Source: Bacteroidota bacterium (GTDB lineage: Bacteria > Bacteroidota > Ignavibacteria > Palsa-1295). From it: 64,000 nt of DNA. The stretch's first letter is position 1. Every line of letters starts with the position of its first letter. The stretch is taken from the NCBI GenBank assembly GCA_030706745.1, contig JAUZNX010000002.1:372001-436000 (forward strand), read 5' to 3'. A model generated the notes under the pieces. The model was not told the origin of the DNA. It saw nothing but the letters and a program-made list of their open reading frames with translations, and ran no database searches. The position numbers and the translations under genes were made by a program. Positions 26,424 to 37,936 of the stretch are shown piece by piece.

Positions 26424-27587
26424 ATGAATTTCCAACTTTCCGAAGACCACCTCGCCATCCAGCAAGCCGCTCGCGATTTTGCAGAACAAGAGATCGCGCC
26501 GACCGCAATCGAGCGGGACAAGACCGGTGAATTCCCTGAGGAGATCGTTCAGAAACTTGGCGAACTCGGGTTCATGGGCATGATGACTCCTGCCGAGTGG
26601 GGCGGAGCCGGACTCGATTGCGTTAGCTACGTTATCGCAATGGAAGAAATCGCGAAAGTCGATGCGTCAGTAGCTGTGATTATGTCGGTGAACAATTCGC
26701 TGGTATGCTGGGTCATCGAAACGTTTGGGACCGACGAGCAGAAAGAGCGATTTCTTCGTCCGCTCGCGACGGGTCAAAAGCTTGGCGCCTATTGCCTCAG
26801 CGAGCCCGGTGTTGGCTCAGACGCGACACAGCAGGCCACGACGGGCACACTCCAACCCGATGGCAGCTATCTCATCAACGGTGCGAAAAACTGGATCACG
26901 AATGGCACGCGGGCCTTCCATTATATCGTCTTCGCGCAGACTGACCCATCGAAGGGACATCGTGGCATTACGGGTTTTATCCTGGACCAGGATATGCCAG
27001 GATTCGAAGTTGGCCACAAAGAGGACAAACTTGGTATTCGTTCGAGCGACACCTGTTCGCTCGGTTTCACGGATGTTCGTGTAACACCGGATCGTATCAT
27101 CGGCGAGCCGGGACAAGGTTTCAAGATTGCAATGGAAACGCTGAACGGCGGTCGCATCGGAATTGCTTCGCAGGCGCTCGGAATCGCGAGTGGGGCATTC
27201 GAGCGCGCCGTGAAGTATAGCTTCGAGCGTCATGCTTTTGGTAAGCCAATCAATCAGTTGCAGGCCATCCAGTTCAAACTGGCCGATATGCAACTCAAGG
27301 TTGAGGCTGCTCGCTTGCTTGCGTTACGTGCTGCCCGAATAAAGGATATGGGCGAGAACTACATCAAAGAGGCGGCAATGGCGAAGCTCTACGCTTCTTC
27401 CATCGCGATGGAAGTTGCGTCACAGGCTATTCAGGTCCACGGTGGCTACGGCTACGTGCGTGAGTATGTTGTTGAGCGCTCTCTGCGTGATGCAAAAATC
27501 ACTGAGATTTATGAGGGTACTAGCGAGATTCAGCATATCGTAATTGCGCGGCAACTGCTGAAGGAATATGCGCTTCAAGAGAGCTGA
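26424..27587 (+). CDS. Acyl-CoA dehydrogenase, short/medium-chain type
   Basis: This FAD enzyme removes two hydrogens from acyl-CoA in the first step of beta-oxidation, passing electrons to ETF. The 387-residue length is standard. N-terminal FQLSEDHLAIQQAARDFAEQE opens the alpha domain. YCLSEPGVGSDA near residue 125 and KNWITNGTRA near 157 are FAD and acyl-CoA contacts. The catalytic Glu lies in EIYEGTSEIQ near the C-terminus. QVHGGYGYVREYVVER is also conserved. Chain length preference is not certain. No other beta-oxidation gene is nearby. Confidence 0.95.
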   Translation: MNFQLSEDHLAIQQAARDFAEQEIAPTAIERDKTGEFPEEIVQKLGELGFMGMMTPAEWGGAGLDCVSYVIAMEEIAKVDASVAVIMSVNNSLVCWVIETFGTDEQKERFLRPLATGQKLGAYCLSEPGVGSDATQQATTGTLQPDGSYLINGAKNWITNGTRAFHYIVFAQTDPSKGHRGITGFILDQDMPGFEVGHKEDKLGIRSSDTCSLGFTDVRVTPDRIIGEPGQGFKIAMETLNGGRIGIASQALGIASGAFERAVKYSFERHAFGKPINQLQAIQFKLADMQLKVEAARLLALRAARIKDMGENYIKEAAMAKLYASSIAMEVASQAIQVHGGYGYVREYVVERSLRDAKITEIYEGTSEIQHIVIARQLLKEYALQES

Positions 27588-27672
27588 TCTCGCCGTATTC
27601 GCTTCTCCCAGAGTTCCGCTTCGCTTAACCCTGGGCCATTCACCGGAATACAGCCATAGGTGCCGCGCAGCG

Positions 27673-28221
27673 GTGCCTTGGGACCGCTCGAAATATGTTG
27701 TCCTCGTTTCTATAGTCACTCTTTTGCTGTCCTCCATTTCAGTTCATGCCCAGACCGCCGGCAAGTATGATTTTTACCGGTATTTACAGAGGAGTGCGAT
27801 TGAGATCGATCCGCTTGGTGTAATTCTCGGGCGCCTCGGCGCGCATTACGAGCAGCGCCTTGATCCCAATTTCACCCGCACATACGAATTCGTCTATCAG
27901 ACGAAGCTCGAGGACAAGAAAGTCGAAGGATGGTATCCGGAGTCTGGAGTTTCTATCGGAGCGGTCGAGCGCATCTATCTGATCGATAACGCCGCAATGC
28001 TGGGGCAGTATGCCGGTGTCGGCGCGGGGCTAGGACTGATCAACAAAACGATCTCTGTCCGGCTGACGGCTGAGATCGGTTATAAGTACATTTTCGGCGG
28101 TGGTAAAGGTCACTATTTTATCGAACCCAAATTCCTGATGGATGCTTACCTCATTACCAATCGTGTCGGCAAACGGATTATGCCGATCGTAGCATTGCCG
28201 TTCGGGTACTCGTGGTGGTAA
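27673..28221 (+). CDS. Small exported envelope protein, barrel-like (first of three)
   Basis: This protein has a signal peptide ending near SISVHAQ. The mature part reads as alternating strands: IDPLGVILGRLGAHYEQR, then FVYQTKLE, GVSIGAVERIYLI and VRLTAEIGYKYIFGG. It ends in a Trp-Trp (SYSWW), like an outer membrane barrel closing strand. The start is uncertain: a GTG at 27673 gives a plausible signal peptide, while an ATG at 27568 would overlap the preceding gene by 20 bases. It shares the SVDPLG/EIDPLG mature start with the next gene, suggesting duplication. Confidence 0.65.
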   Translation: MPWDRSKYVVLVSIVTLLLSSISVHAQTAGKYDFYRYLQRSAIEIDPLGVILGRLGAHYEQRLDPNFTRTYEFVYQTKLEDKKVEGWYPESGVSIGAVERIYLIDNAAMLGQYAGVGAGLGLINKTISVRLTAEIGYKYIFGGGKGHYFIEPKFLMDAYLITNRVGKRIMPIVALPFGYSWW

Positions 28222-28421
28222 ATGAGAAGCCCGGCTCTGGATTGAGAGAGATGGTTGAGCAATTTTCTGGATTTACCCTTATCGCAGAATTTTGCTGATG
28301 TTCCAAGTTTCTGAGGCAATCGCATCGTTTGTTCGTATATTTGAAGTTCGAGGAAGGTGTGAGTCGTCATACCGTCCCGTGTTATTATCGCATAATACAT
28401 CTCAATCGTCCGGTTTTAAGC

Positions 28422-28988
28422 ATGAGAATTTTCAAGGGAATTGTCTGTTTTGTTGTCCTGTCCGTTTCCGCGTTTGGTTTCGGTTCGCTTGCGCACTCGC
28501 AAGCGCGCCCGAGTCCGAAGACGCAGGTAATCTCCGTCGATCCGCTCGGAATGGCGATTAACCAGCCGCTGATGTTCCAGTACGAATGGAAGGTCGGACC
28601 GATTTATAGTTGGGCCGTGCGCGCCTACTACTGGCCAAGCCGGGCAGCGAGTTCTGGCCCGGTCAGTGACGAATGGAGTGCATTTGGTGTCGGAGGTGCC
28701 TATCGCATTTACATTGCTGATAGCCGCGCTCTGACGGGTCTTTCAGTCGCCCCTGCAGCGAATGTTTTCTTTTTCCACGGCAGTGAGCTCGGTCGTTCAG
28801 GCATCTCGGTCTGGATTGGCGGCGACATTGCCTACAAGTGGATCTTTGATGAGTTTTCGATCGAGCCGCTGATTGAGCTCGCGATTGGCTTTGGACCGCA
28901 AGGTGGCCAGTCCTCAGGTCCTGCAGTGCCGGCCTATACCACCGGCACGCAGGCTGTGATCGGACTCAGCGGTGGCTACGCCTGGTAG
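28422..28988 (+). CDS. Small exported envelope protein, barrel-like (second of three)
   Basis: This 188-residue protein has a signal peptide (cleavage near LAHSQA). The mature sequence starts VISVDPLGMAINQPLMFQYEWK and continues as amphipathic strands, including WAVRAYYW, YRIYIADSRAL and GDIAYKWIF. It ends in GGYAW, consistent with an outer membrane barrel of about eight strands. It is similar in plan and opening motif to the preceding protein. ATG 28422 is chosen because the longer reading frame has no signal peptide. Function is unknown; a pore or structural role is possible. Confidence 0.72.
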   Translation: MRIFKGIVCFVVLSVSAFGFGSLAHSQARPSPKTQVISVDPLGMAINQPLMFQYEWKVGPIYSWAVRAYYWPSRAASSGPVSDEWSAFGVGGAYRIYIADSRALTGLSVAPAANVFFFHGSELGRSGISVWIGGDIAYKWIFDEFSIEPLIELAIGFGPQGGQSSGPAVPAYTTGTQAVIGLSGGYAW

Positions 28989-29022
28989 CATTAAGGGGAT
29001 CATTCGTCAAGGAGTGCTCGGA

Positions 29023-29790
29023 TTGAAATACTTTCTGTTTGGTCTGGCACTCCTATGTTCGAGCCTTGGCTCGGTGCAGATTCTTTCCGCGCAGCCGGAA
29101 GGAAGTGTCCGTAAGCCCTTGCCGGAAGTGTCCACGTTAGTGGATACAATGATCGTTATGCCGTATGTCACCGGCAGTCTCAATCTCATGAGTGGCAAAG
29201 CATTTCCCGCCAATGCCACTGGGCCCGGATTTGGGCTTGGTATGAGCTTCGATTTGACGAAAGAGGGACAGCCCGCTGGATTTTTGTTCGACTTTGCGTT
29301 CCAGGATATGTACGCCGTCGGGCAAAACGGAAGCTGTGTCAACCCAGCGCTCGCGACACTAATTAGCGGGGTACTACCCGATACGATTCAGGGAGACCTG
29401 CTCGAATCGGCGACAGCCTACCATTATTTCACCTATCTGCTATTCGAGCCGTTTCTAAAATTGCAGGGCAAATCCGATCGTCGTGGCTATTTTTTACTCG
29501 GCGCGAGCATCGGAATGCCGCTCCTGATGGAGACGTATAGCAAGAGCGATCACTACGAACTGCAGACGCTCTGGAACAACAGCCCATTTGCTCACCGGCT
29601 TCGCGTTGATCTCCGCCTCGGCGTGGGAGTGAAACTCGGAAAGATTGGCAAGCATGACCTTGTACTCGAAGCACGAGCAGGGTATCCACTCACACCGGTA
29701 ATCACAAATTACATTAACCAGTGCTCCGGTGGCGATGTCGGCGATTGGCGAATTATCACCCTCCAGGCGAACGTGGGTCTGAGGTTATAG
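29023..29790 (+). CDS. Exported envelope protein, barrel-like (third of three)
   Basis: This 255-residue protein opens with a signal peptide (KYFLFGLALLCSSLGSVQILSAQ, in two parts). Strand-like segments follow, including PYVTGSLNLMSG, GFGLGMSFDL, GFLFDFAFQDMYAVG and LRVDLRLGVGVKLG. It ends in LQANVGLRL, fitting an outer membrane barrel. The start is set at TTG 29023 because AAGGAG lies ten bases before it; the longer GTG start at 28972 would overlap the previous gene. It may be coregulated with the two upstream proteins. Confidence 0.68.
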   Translation: MKYFLFGLALLCSSLGSVQILSAQPEGSVRKPLPEVSTLVDTMIVMPYVTGSLNLMSGKAFPANATGPGFGLGMSFDLTKEGQPAGFLFDFAFQDMYAVGQNGSCVNPALATLISGVLPDTIQGDLLESATAYHYFTYLLFEPFLKLQGKSDRRGYFLLGASIGMPLLMETYSKSDHYELQTLWNNSPFAHRLRVDLRLGVGVKLGKIGKHDLVLEARAGYPLTPVITNYINQCSGGDVGDWRIITLQANVGLRL

Positions 29791-29925
29791 CGGTCTGGAC
29801 CATGATTTTACGGGATTTTGACCATAAAATCAGGAGTCAGATTTGTTCGGCACTCTTTTCTGTTTCATTTTGCGGATGAGGTTCTAGCTATCTTTAAAGA
29901 ATCTCATAAAATCAAGTTTCTCACA

Positions 29926-30633
29926 ATGAAAAAAGGAACGCTCATTATTGGTGGCATCATCTTCTTGGTGCTCATCGGTTATCTCTGGTGGAAATCGACT
30001 TACAACGGTCTCGTCAATATGGATGAGGGCGTGAAGGCGCAGTTGGGACAGTTGAATAATGTCTATCAGCAGCGTGCCGATCTCGTGCCGAATCTTGTTG
30101 AAACCGTCAAAGGCTCCGCAATTCAGGAGCGGCAGACACTCACGGATGTGATCAGCGCTCGCAGCCGCGCAACTGGTGTGCAGTTGACACCAGAGGCGCT
30201 TAAGGACCCGCAAGCATTCCAGAACTTTCAGAGAGTTCAGGGCGATCTTTCGAGTGCACTCTCGCGCCTCATGGTCGTCATGGAGCAGTATCCACAACTT
30301 CGGAGTCAGGAAAATTTCTCGGTGCTCATGTCCCAGTTGGAGGGACAGGAGAACCGGATTCGAATCGAGCGGAATCGCTACAATGATGTGGTCCGCGAGT
30401 ACAACGCGCGCGTCCGGTCATTTCCGACGAGCCTGATCGCGGGCATGGGAAGCTTCACACAATATCCATATTTTGAAGCAGCCGCCGGTGCTGAGAATGC
30501 GCCGCACGTCAACTTTGGAGGTAATCCTGAAGCGGCGCCGGGTGTAGCGCCAAGTGGAGCGGCCGGTGAGAATGTACCGAATCCCGCTACCGCGCCTCAC
30601 GGCCCAACGCGCCCAGCGCCGGTTGGGAAATGA
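29926..30633 (+). CDS. lemA: LemA family protein
   Basis: LemA proteins have a single N-terminal membrane helix and a helical cytoplasmic or periplasmic bundle; their role is unclear. This 235-residue form has the helix at about 5-22 and the signature YNGLVNMDEGVKAQLGQLNN, then QQRADLVPNLVETVKG. LERQ-type pairs follow, and the YNDVVREYNARVRSFPTSLIAG block is conserved near residue 150. The tail beyond residue 200 is Pro/Ala-rich. The TPM-domain gene overlaps its stop as ATGA, a widespread pairing. Confidence 0.95.
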   Translation: MKKGTLIIGGIIFLVLIGYLWWKSTYNGLVNMDEGVKAQLGQLNNVYQQRADLVPNLVETVKGSAIQERQTLTDVISARSRATGVQLTPEALKDPQAFQNFQRVQGDLSSALSRLMVVMEQYPQLRSQENFSVLMSQLEGQENRIRIERNRYNDVVREYNARVRSFPTSLIAGMGSFTQYPYFEAAAGAENAPHVNFGGNPEAAPGVAPSGAAGENVPNPATAPHGPTRPAPVGK

Positions 30634-31538
30634 GTAAGCAACCATGGTCTGGGGCATGCGTTAGCTTGTCCCATATGTGGAGCAAGCTGAAGCGTGCCCC
30701 ATATTACCTATTGTTTCTTTGGTTTGCAGGCACCTCCTTTGCGCAAACTTCGACGAGCGGTCGCCCTCCGATCCCACGTTTTTCGCAAGGGTATGTTATC
30801 GATCAAAGCGGTACGCTGAACGCCGAGCAGATTGCGTCGCTCAATGCGAAGCTGCATCGATACGAGGACTCCACTTCGACACAGATTGTGATTCTCGTCA
30901 TGAGCACGCTCAACGGGTATCCCGCTGAGGATTTTGCCGTCGAGGTCGCGCAGGAAAACAAGATCGGGCAATCCAAAAAGAACAACGGGGCGCTGATCCT
31001 GCTCGCGATGAACGACCATAAAGGCTTCATCGCAACCGGTTACGGACTCGAGCCAACGCTCACCGATGCTGCGACCGGCATGATCTACCGCGAAATTCTT
31101 GTGCCTGCGTTACGCAAAGGTGATCTCTATGGCGGACTAGATCAGGCAACGACGGCGATGATTCAGGTCGTTGGCGGTGAGTTTCACAATGAGCAGCCAA
31201 AGAGTCCGGTTAGTTCGCGCCGAAATGCACCTTCGATGTTCGGCGTATTCCTCGTGATCATTGGTTTCTTCGTGATTCTCTTCTTCCTGCGTGCCGCGGC
31301 AGGCACAGGAACGAAGCGAACGGTCGTTGGCTCCGGTGGCGCCGGATCGGGATGCTTTGGTGGCCTGATGCAAGGACTTTTTTGGTCGTCCATCTTCAAC
31401 TCCGGCCGTGGTGGCTGGGGTGGTGGCGGCAGCATCGGAGGCATGGGCGGAGGTGGGTTCGGTGGTTTCGGCGGTGGTGGTGGATTCTCCGGTGGTGGGG
31501 GGTCCTTCGGCGGCGGCGGAGCTGGTGGAAGCTGGTAA
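30630..31538 (+). CDS. TPM-domain membrane protein (YgcG family) with glycine-rich tail
   Basis: This 302-residue protein has a signal peptide (cleavage near TSFAQ). The TPM domain covers about residues 45-170: YVIDQSGTLNAEQIASLN, QIVILVMSTLNGY, FAVEVAQENKIG, GALILLAMNDHKGFI and TGYGLEPTLTD. A membrane helix lies at about 203-225. The C-terminus is a low-complexity run of Gly with Phe and Ser. TPM proteins are often linked to LemA and have been tied to photosystem or envelope repair in other groups; no enzymatic role is certain. Translation is coupled to lemA through the ATGA overlap. Confidence 0.92.
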   Translation: MSKQPWSGACVSLSHMWSKLKRAPYYLLFLWFAGTSFAQTSTSGRPPIPRFSQGYVIDQSGTLNAEQIASLNAKLHRYEDSTSTQIVILVMSTLNGYPAEDFAVEVAQENKIGQSKKNNGALILLAMNDHKGFIATGYGLEPTLTDAATGMIYREILVPALRKGDLYGGLDQATTAMIQVVGGEFHNEQPKSPVSSRRNAPSMFGVFLVIIGFFVILFFLRAAAGTGTKRTVVGSGGAGSGCFGGLMQGLFWSSIFNSGRGGWGGGGSIGGMGGGGFGGFGGGGGFSGGGGSFGGGGAGGSW

Positions 31539-31618
31539 GGGAATCCTGGATTCTATTCAAGTCGCAGAATCTATTCAGGCTTGAACAATACTCTCCCTTT
31601 GGTGTTTTCTGCTGTCGC

Positions 31619-34186
<2,568 letters not shown>

Positions 34187-34202
34187 CCGAAAGAAGTCGT
34201 TT

Positions 34203-34227
34203 GGATTTCCGCGTTTGCAGGAATGAC
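34203..34227 (+). repeat. Degenerate intergenic palindromic element
   Basis: GGATTTCCGCG followed after four bases by CAGGAATGAC has the pattern of widespread genomic palindromes that read GGATTCCCGC...GCGGGAATGAC. It lies between alaS and the carboxypeptidase gene. Confidence 0.35.
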
Positions 34228-34265
34228 TCTGCACGGATGTCGTCGCATATCCAGAATGCGCTTCC

Positions 34266-36107
34266 GTGAAAGGGAGAATCGAGTACAGAAGTTTATTAGC
34301 GTTTACGGTTTTGCTGAGAATTCTTAAAAACCCAGGATTTCGCAATTTATGTGCAGCGGCATCGCCATTAATGGTCTTGCTTGTCTTCGTCGTACTTTCC
34401 TGTGGAGCCCGGAAGACTGCGGGGACAGGAGAGAAGCCTTCGGAAGTCGCGACGCCGTTTGTGGATACATCTGCTTATCCGATGCATGTGGCGTTTAAAG
34501 GCACGTCGGCGGATACTGCAAAGGCGCTGAACAATTTACGAGCTCAACTCTCAGACATCATCGGCGGACGTGAATTCCGCGGTGCCACGACGGGTCTCAA
34601 GATTGTCTTCTTCGAGCCGAACGATGCCGTGCATGCCGTCTTTGCCGTCAATCCTGCTGTGAGCATATTGCCCGCTTCAGTCGAGAAATTGTTTACCTCA
34701 TCGAGCACAATTTGGGCGCTGGGTTCGAAATATGTTTTTACCACAAAGCTTGATCTTGCCCCTGGCGCATCTGTGCAAGGATCGCGGATTGCGGGAAATA
34801 TTTATCTGCGTCCGAGTGGCGACCCCACATTGCGTTCGAGCGATCTCGACGAGCTTGCCTCGCAACTCCGCGAGAAGGGAATCACGACTATTCAGGGGGA
34901 CATCATCAGCGATCTCGACGGTGAGAATCCGCTTAGCCAACAGGCGAAGGAATACATGGCATTACATGGTGGAAGTCAAATCTCGGTCCACGATTCCATT
35001 GTTGGCGATAATGGCCTTATCGCAAGCGTCGACTCGTCCGGTGCAGATTCGACCACGGACGAAGATGAAGATGAAGGCGAAGCTGGAGCACTCTCACTGT
35101 TTCCCAATTTCTCGCTGGACCGCAACATTGTAAATGTTACTGTGCTCGGAGGCGCTTCGAAAGGCGATCGCGCAAACGTTCGAGTGTACCCCCCGATCTC
35201 GACGGTTGTGGTCAACAACCACAGCACGTCGAGTGCACCGGCTTCTTCGCATGTCCGTAAAGTTGGTCGTGGCCGTCATCGTCGAACCATCCGGACGTTT
35301 GCCCGCGGCGCGATGACGCTTCGGGTCTCATCGTCCGGTGAGGCGTTCGATCCTTTGCAGACAATTTCAATTTCCGGTCAAATCCCGGCGCGCTCGCAGC
35401 GAACGTATACCTTTGCGGTGCGGAATGTGCCACTTGCCATGGCAGCCGTTATGAAGTGGCGCCTCGCGCAGAACGGCATCACGGTCACCGGCAAACCACG
35501 CGTCGAGCGTGCCGCATCGGAGGAGGGACAGACGCTCGTAATGAAGCAGAAAAATCTCATCGACCTGCTGACACAGATGAATAAGCGGAGCGATAATTAT
35601 CTGGCCGAGAGTATGTTTCGAAAGCTCTCGACAATCGCCTCTGTCGCCGCCTCCGCACCGGATCAGCGCGCACGCAAGCTCATGCGATCATGGCTGCAGG
35701 TCTGCAACGTCGATGGCACCCAGTGTACATTCATCGATGGATCCGGACTATCCAAAGCCAATCGGACGACACCGAATACGGTGATCAGTTTGCTTGCCGC
35801 AATCAAGCAGCAAGGCATGTTCGAATTATTCACTCATACACTCTCCGTCGCAGGATACGATGGCACGCTTCGTCACCGGATGATCGGTACTCCCGCACAA
35901 TATAATGCGCATGGCAAGACCGGCACACTGAATGGTGTCACCGCGCTTGCCGGATATGTCACGACTGGCGATGGGCAGCTTGCAGCATACTTCATCACCA
36001 TGCAGCATTATCGCGGTGGTCCATGGGCCTACAAGCGCGATCAAGATAAAATCGTCGAAGCGCTCGCCGGATTCAAGTATTCGGATTACCAGACGGCGCA
36101 GGAATAG
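34266..36107 (+). CDS. dacB: D-alanyl-D-alanine carboxypeptidase/endopeptidase (S13, PBP4-like)
   Basis: These penicillin-binding proteins trim or cut peptide cross-links in peptidoglycan. The catalytic Ser-Lys pair is in PASVEKLFTSS (SxxK, about residue 139). SDNYLAE (SxN, about 442) and HGKTGTLNG (KTG, about 553) complete the active site. A long domain between the first two motifs carries an acidic patch (DEDEDEGE) and a basic patch (RKVGRGRHRR). The N-terminus ends in VVLSCGARK, a lipobox, so it is probably outer membrane-anchored. The start is uncertain (GTG 34266, or ATG 34371 closer to the lipobox). It is likely in the periplasm. Confidence 0.9.
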   Translation: MKGRIEYRSLLAFTVLLRILKNPGFRNLCAAASPLMVLLVFVVLSCGARKTAGTGEKPSEVATPFVDTSAYPMHVAFKGTSADTAKALNNLRAQLSDIIGGREFRGATTGLKIVFFEPNDAVHAVFAVNPAVSILPASVEKLFTSSSTIWALGSKYVFTTKLDLAPGASVQGSRIAGNIYLRPSGDPTLRSSDLDELASQLREKGITTIQGDIISDLDGENPLSQQAKEYMALHGGSQISVHDSIVGDNGLIASVDSSGADSTTDEDEDEGEAGALSLFPNFSLDRNIVNVTVLGGASKGDRANVRVYPPISTVVVNNHSTSSAPASSHVRKVGRGRHRRTIRTFARGAMTLRVSSSGEAFDPLQTISISGQIPARSQRTYTFAVRNVPLAMAAVMKWRLAQNGITVTGKPRVERAASEEGQTLVMKQKNLIDLLTQMNKRSDNYLAESMFRKLSTIASVAASAPDQRARKLMRSWLQVCNVDGTQCTFIDGSGLSKANRTTPNTVISLLAAIKQQGMFELFTHTLSVAGYDGTLRHRMIGTPAQYNAHGKTGTLNGVTALAGYVTTGDGQLAAYFITMQHYRGGPWAYKRDQDKIVEALAGFKYSDYQTAQE

Positions 36108-36160
36108 AACCGGGATTACGCTGATTAAGGGGGATTCCGCAGATTGGATTTTTCAGATTT
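36107..36160 (+). repeat. Dispersed 54-bp repeat, copy A
   Basis: The block starts at the last base of the carboxypeptidase stop codon (GAACCGGGATTACGC) and ends TTTCAGATTT. It resembles 26368-26419 on the opposite strand, with the same first 15 bases and the same TCAGATTT end. Confidence 0.65.
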
Positions 36161-36164
36161 ATTC

Positions 36165-37130
36165 CTAATCCGCAATATAGACCTTCTCGATCGCACTTCC
36201 CAACCGGACGAAATAGAACCCCGCAGCAATGTTCCGGATCGTTGCCTCCATTTGTCCCGGCGCGACAGAGCAGCTTGCGGTCTTGATGCCAAGCGGTGAA
36301 AATATTTCGAGAATTCGGTTATTGTCCGCAGCGCCGAACGAACAGCGAAGCGAGCCATTTGAAGCGGTGACGGTGAGGCCCTTCACTGGCGGCAGCGCAT
36401 TGGCAACAGCCGCTTGATCGGAGAAGTGTGTCGGACGAAAGATGCCGGAAAGATCGAGCGAATCTGCCGAAAAATCGTTGTAGTTCCAAGTGCCATATTG
36501 ATAGGAGGATGGTTCTGAGTAATGTATTTGTGTCTCAAAATAATTCATAAGAAACTTATGTTTCGCTAGTCCTGAACCACCTGTAAAGATAGAAGTGTCA
36601 TCGAAGTCTAAAGAAAAGACTTGAAACACATATCGCCGATGATACCCATCATGGCCAGGATCGATCCCGCTTGAACTGTATGACCATGGTATGCCAGCTA
36701 CTATGTCGTCTTCTGTGTAGATGAACGAAATAATCGAATCTCGGCCAGGCATGAAGGCAATGAGAAGCGAAATCGTTTTTGCAGGAAGGCCCCCAGTGCT
36801 ATCCTCGTAGCTGCAATATAAGCGAAGTGTATCGGCGCTCAGATTATACCTCTGCTGTCCGTTGTATCCAGTGTTGTAGCTCAAATACGGAACATAATTC
36901 GTTGAGGTATCAATGAAAAAGCCGAACGCATGAGTGGCAACGCTAAATCCACTATCGCAGTGTTGTACGGGGCCATGAGTCGGGTAGTTGTCTCCATATT
37001 GATGTGCTGATCCTCGCGAATAAATGCTGATTGTAAACGGCAGCTTCCACGGGCACCGCCCGCTATCGGCGGATGATGCGAACGCATTCGCCGCAATGCA
37101 GAGGAGAAGAAGCGAAAGCCATTTACTCAT
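36165..37130 (-). CDS. Secreted protein with T9SS-type C-terminal domain
   Basis: The 321-residue protein has a signal peptide (cleavage near ANAFAS). The mature part, about residues 20-245, is beta-rich with many Tyr and Asp and no recognised domain. The last 75 residues show a sorting-domain pattern: LTVTASNGSLRCSFG, ILEIFSPLGIKTASCS and NIAAGFYFVRLGSA. The PNP motif usual at the start of such tails is absent, so the T9SS assignment is moderate. It is the last gene of a minus-strand set that begins with the binding protein at 40296. Confidence 0.65.
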   Translation of the reverse strand: MSKWLSLLLLCIAANAFASSADSGRCPWKLPFTISIYSRGSAHQYGDNYPTHGPVQHCDSGFSVATHAFGFFIDTSTNYVPYLSYNTGYNGQQRYNLSADTLRLYCSYEDSTGGLPAKTISLLIAFMPGRDSIISFIYTEDDIVAGIPWSYSSSGIDPGHDGYHRRYVFQVFSLDFDDTSIFTGGSGLAKHKFLMNYFETQIHYSEPSSYQYGTWNYNDFSADSLDLSGIFRPTHFSDQAAVANALPPVKGLTVTASNGSLRCSFGAADNNRILEIFSPLGIKTASCSVAPGQMEATIRNIAAGFYFVRLGSAIEKVYIAD

Positions 37131-37201
37131 GCTGTTTCAAACGGATCACAATTATGGGTCGTTCGGCGGGGCTTGAAAAGTGACCTACCCGTCAGACTTC
37201 A

Positions 37202-37876
37202 TCAGTGTTTCGCAAGATCAGCCACATCTTCCCTCAAGGTCTCCCCAATGTCCCGGCCAATTTCCTGAGCCGCACCATAGAAGATTGAGGCAATTTCTTC
37301 CTCGCTCATATCGGCTAGCATCGCTGCATTGACGGCGCTTATCATGGCTCTTTCGTTTGCGTGGCGGGCGGATGTCGTCGATAGTGCAATATCTTTGCTC
37401 GACGTGTATTGCCACACAAGGGTGCCGCTTGCGCGTTCGATAATGCGGGAAAGTGCGGAGATATGAGCACGTGTGCCAGTGCTATCGGAGGATAGACTGT
37501 ACTCCTGAAGGATGGTCTCCGACCGAAATGGTGCGTTGGGAGCATATCCGTATACGGGCGCGACACTGAGGTATGCAATAAGTGCTCCTTCGAATCCCTT
37601 CGCGACCTGCGAAGCCAGTGAGTCGGCATTCGCCGCATGACGGAGTTTCCGCGCCGTCTCGGTGGAAATCTGACCACCGCTGATGCCGGCAATGACATCC
37701 TGCACCGCATTGTGGGAGCCGCTCGCAATCGAGCTCGTCGCTGCGCCCGAGGTGTTCGTGCCGGAGAGCATCTCGACCTGCTTCGATCGCAGATTATACT
37801 GGGCGAGCTTATTCGTGTGCCCGCAACTAACAATCACAATCGAAAGACAAAGCGCAACCAATCTGTATTTTATCAT
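37202..37876 (-). CDS. Uncharacterised lipoprotein
   Basis: This 224-residue protein starts with a hydrophobic run ending in IVIVSCGHTNK, so Cys near residue 18 is probably lipidated. The mature part includes a Ser/Thr/Gly-rich stretch and a helical C-terminus (NERAMISAVNAAMLADMSEEE). No family is recognised. It is 60 bases downstream of another lipoprotein gene and 71 bases upstream of the T9SS-type gene on the same strand. The closing region looks like a coiled helix pair, so it could help assemble an envelope complex. Confidence 0.65.
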   Translation of the reverse strand: MIKYRLVALCLSIVIVSCGHTNKLAQYNLRSKQVEMLSGTNTSGAATSSIASGSHNAVQDVIAGISGGQISTETARKLRHAANADSLASQVAKGFEGALIAYLSVAPVYGYAPNAPFRSETILQEYSLSSDSTGTRAHISALSRIIERASGTLVWQYTSSKDIALSTTSARHANERAMISAVNAAMLADMSEEEIASIFYGAAQEIGRDIGETLREDVADLAKH

Positions 37877-37936
37877 TTTCAGCGTCTAATGTTATGCTCA
37901 GATTAGGAAAGAACGTAGCTTATGCAACAGAATGAC

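Noticed and set aside
31352-31618. N-terminal extension of alaS
   Set aside because: It only reads the glycine-rich end of the TPM gene in another frame; the family start MTSKEIRQ is at 31619.
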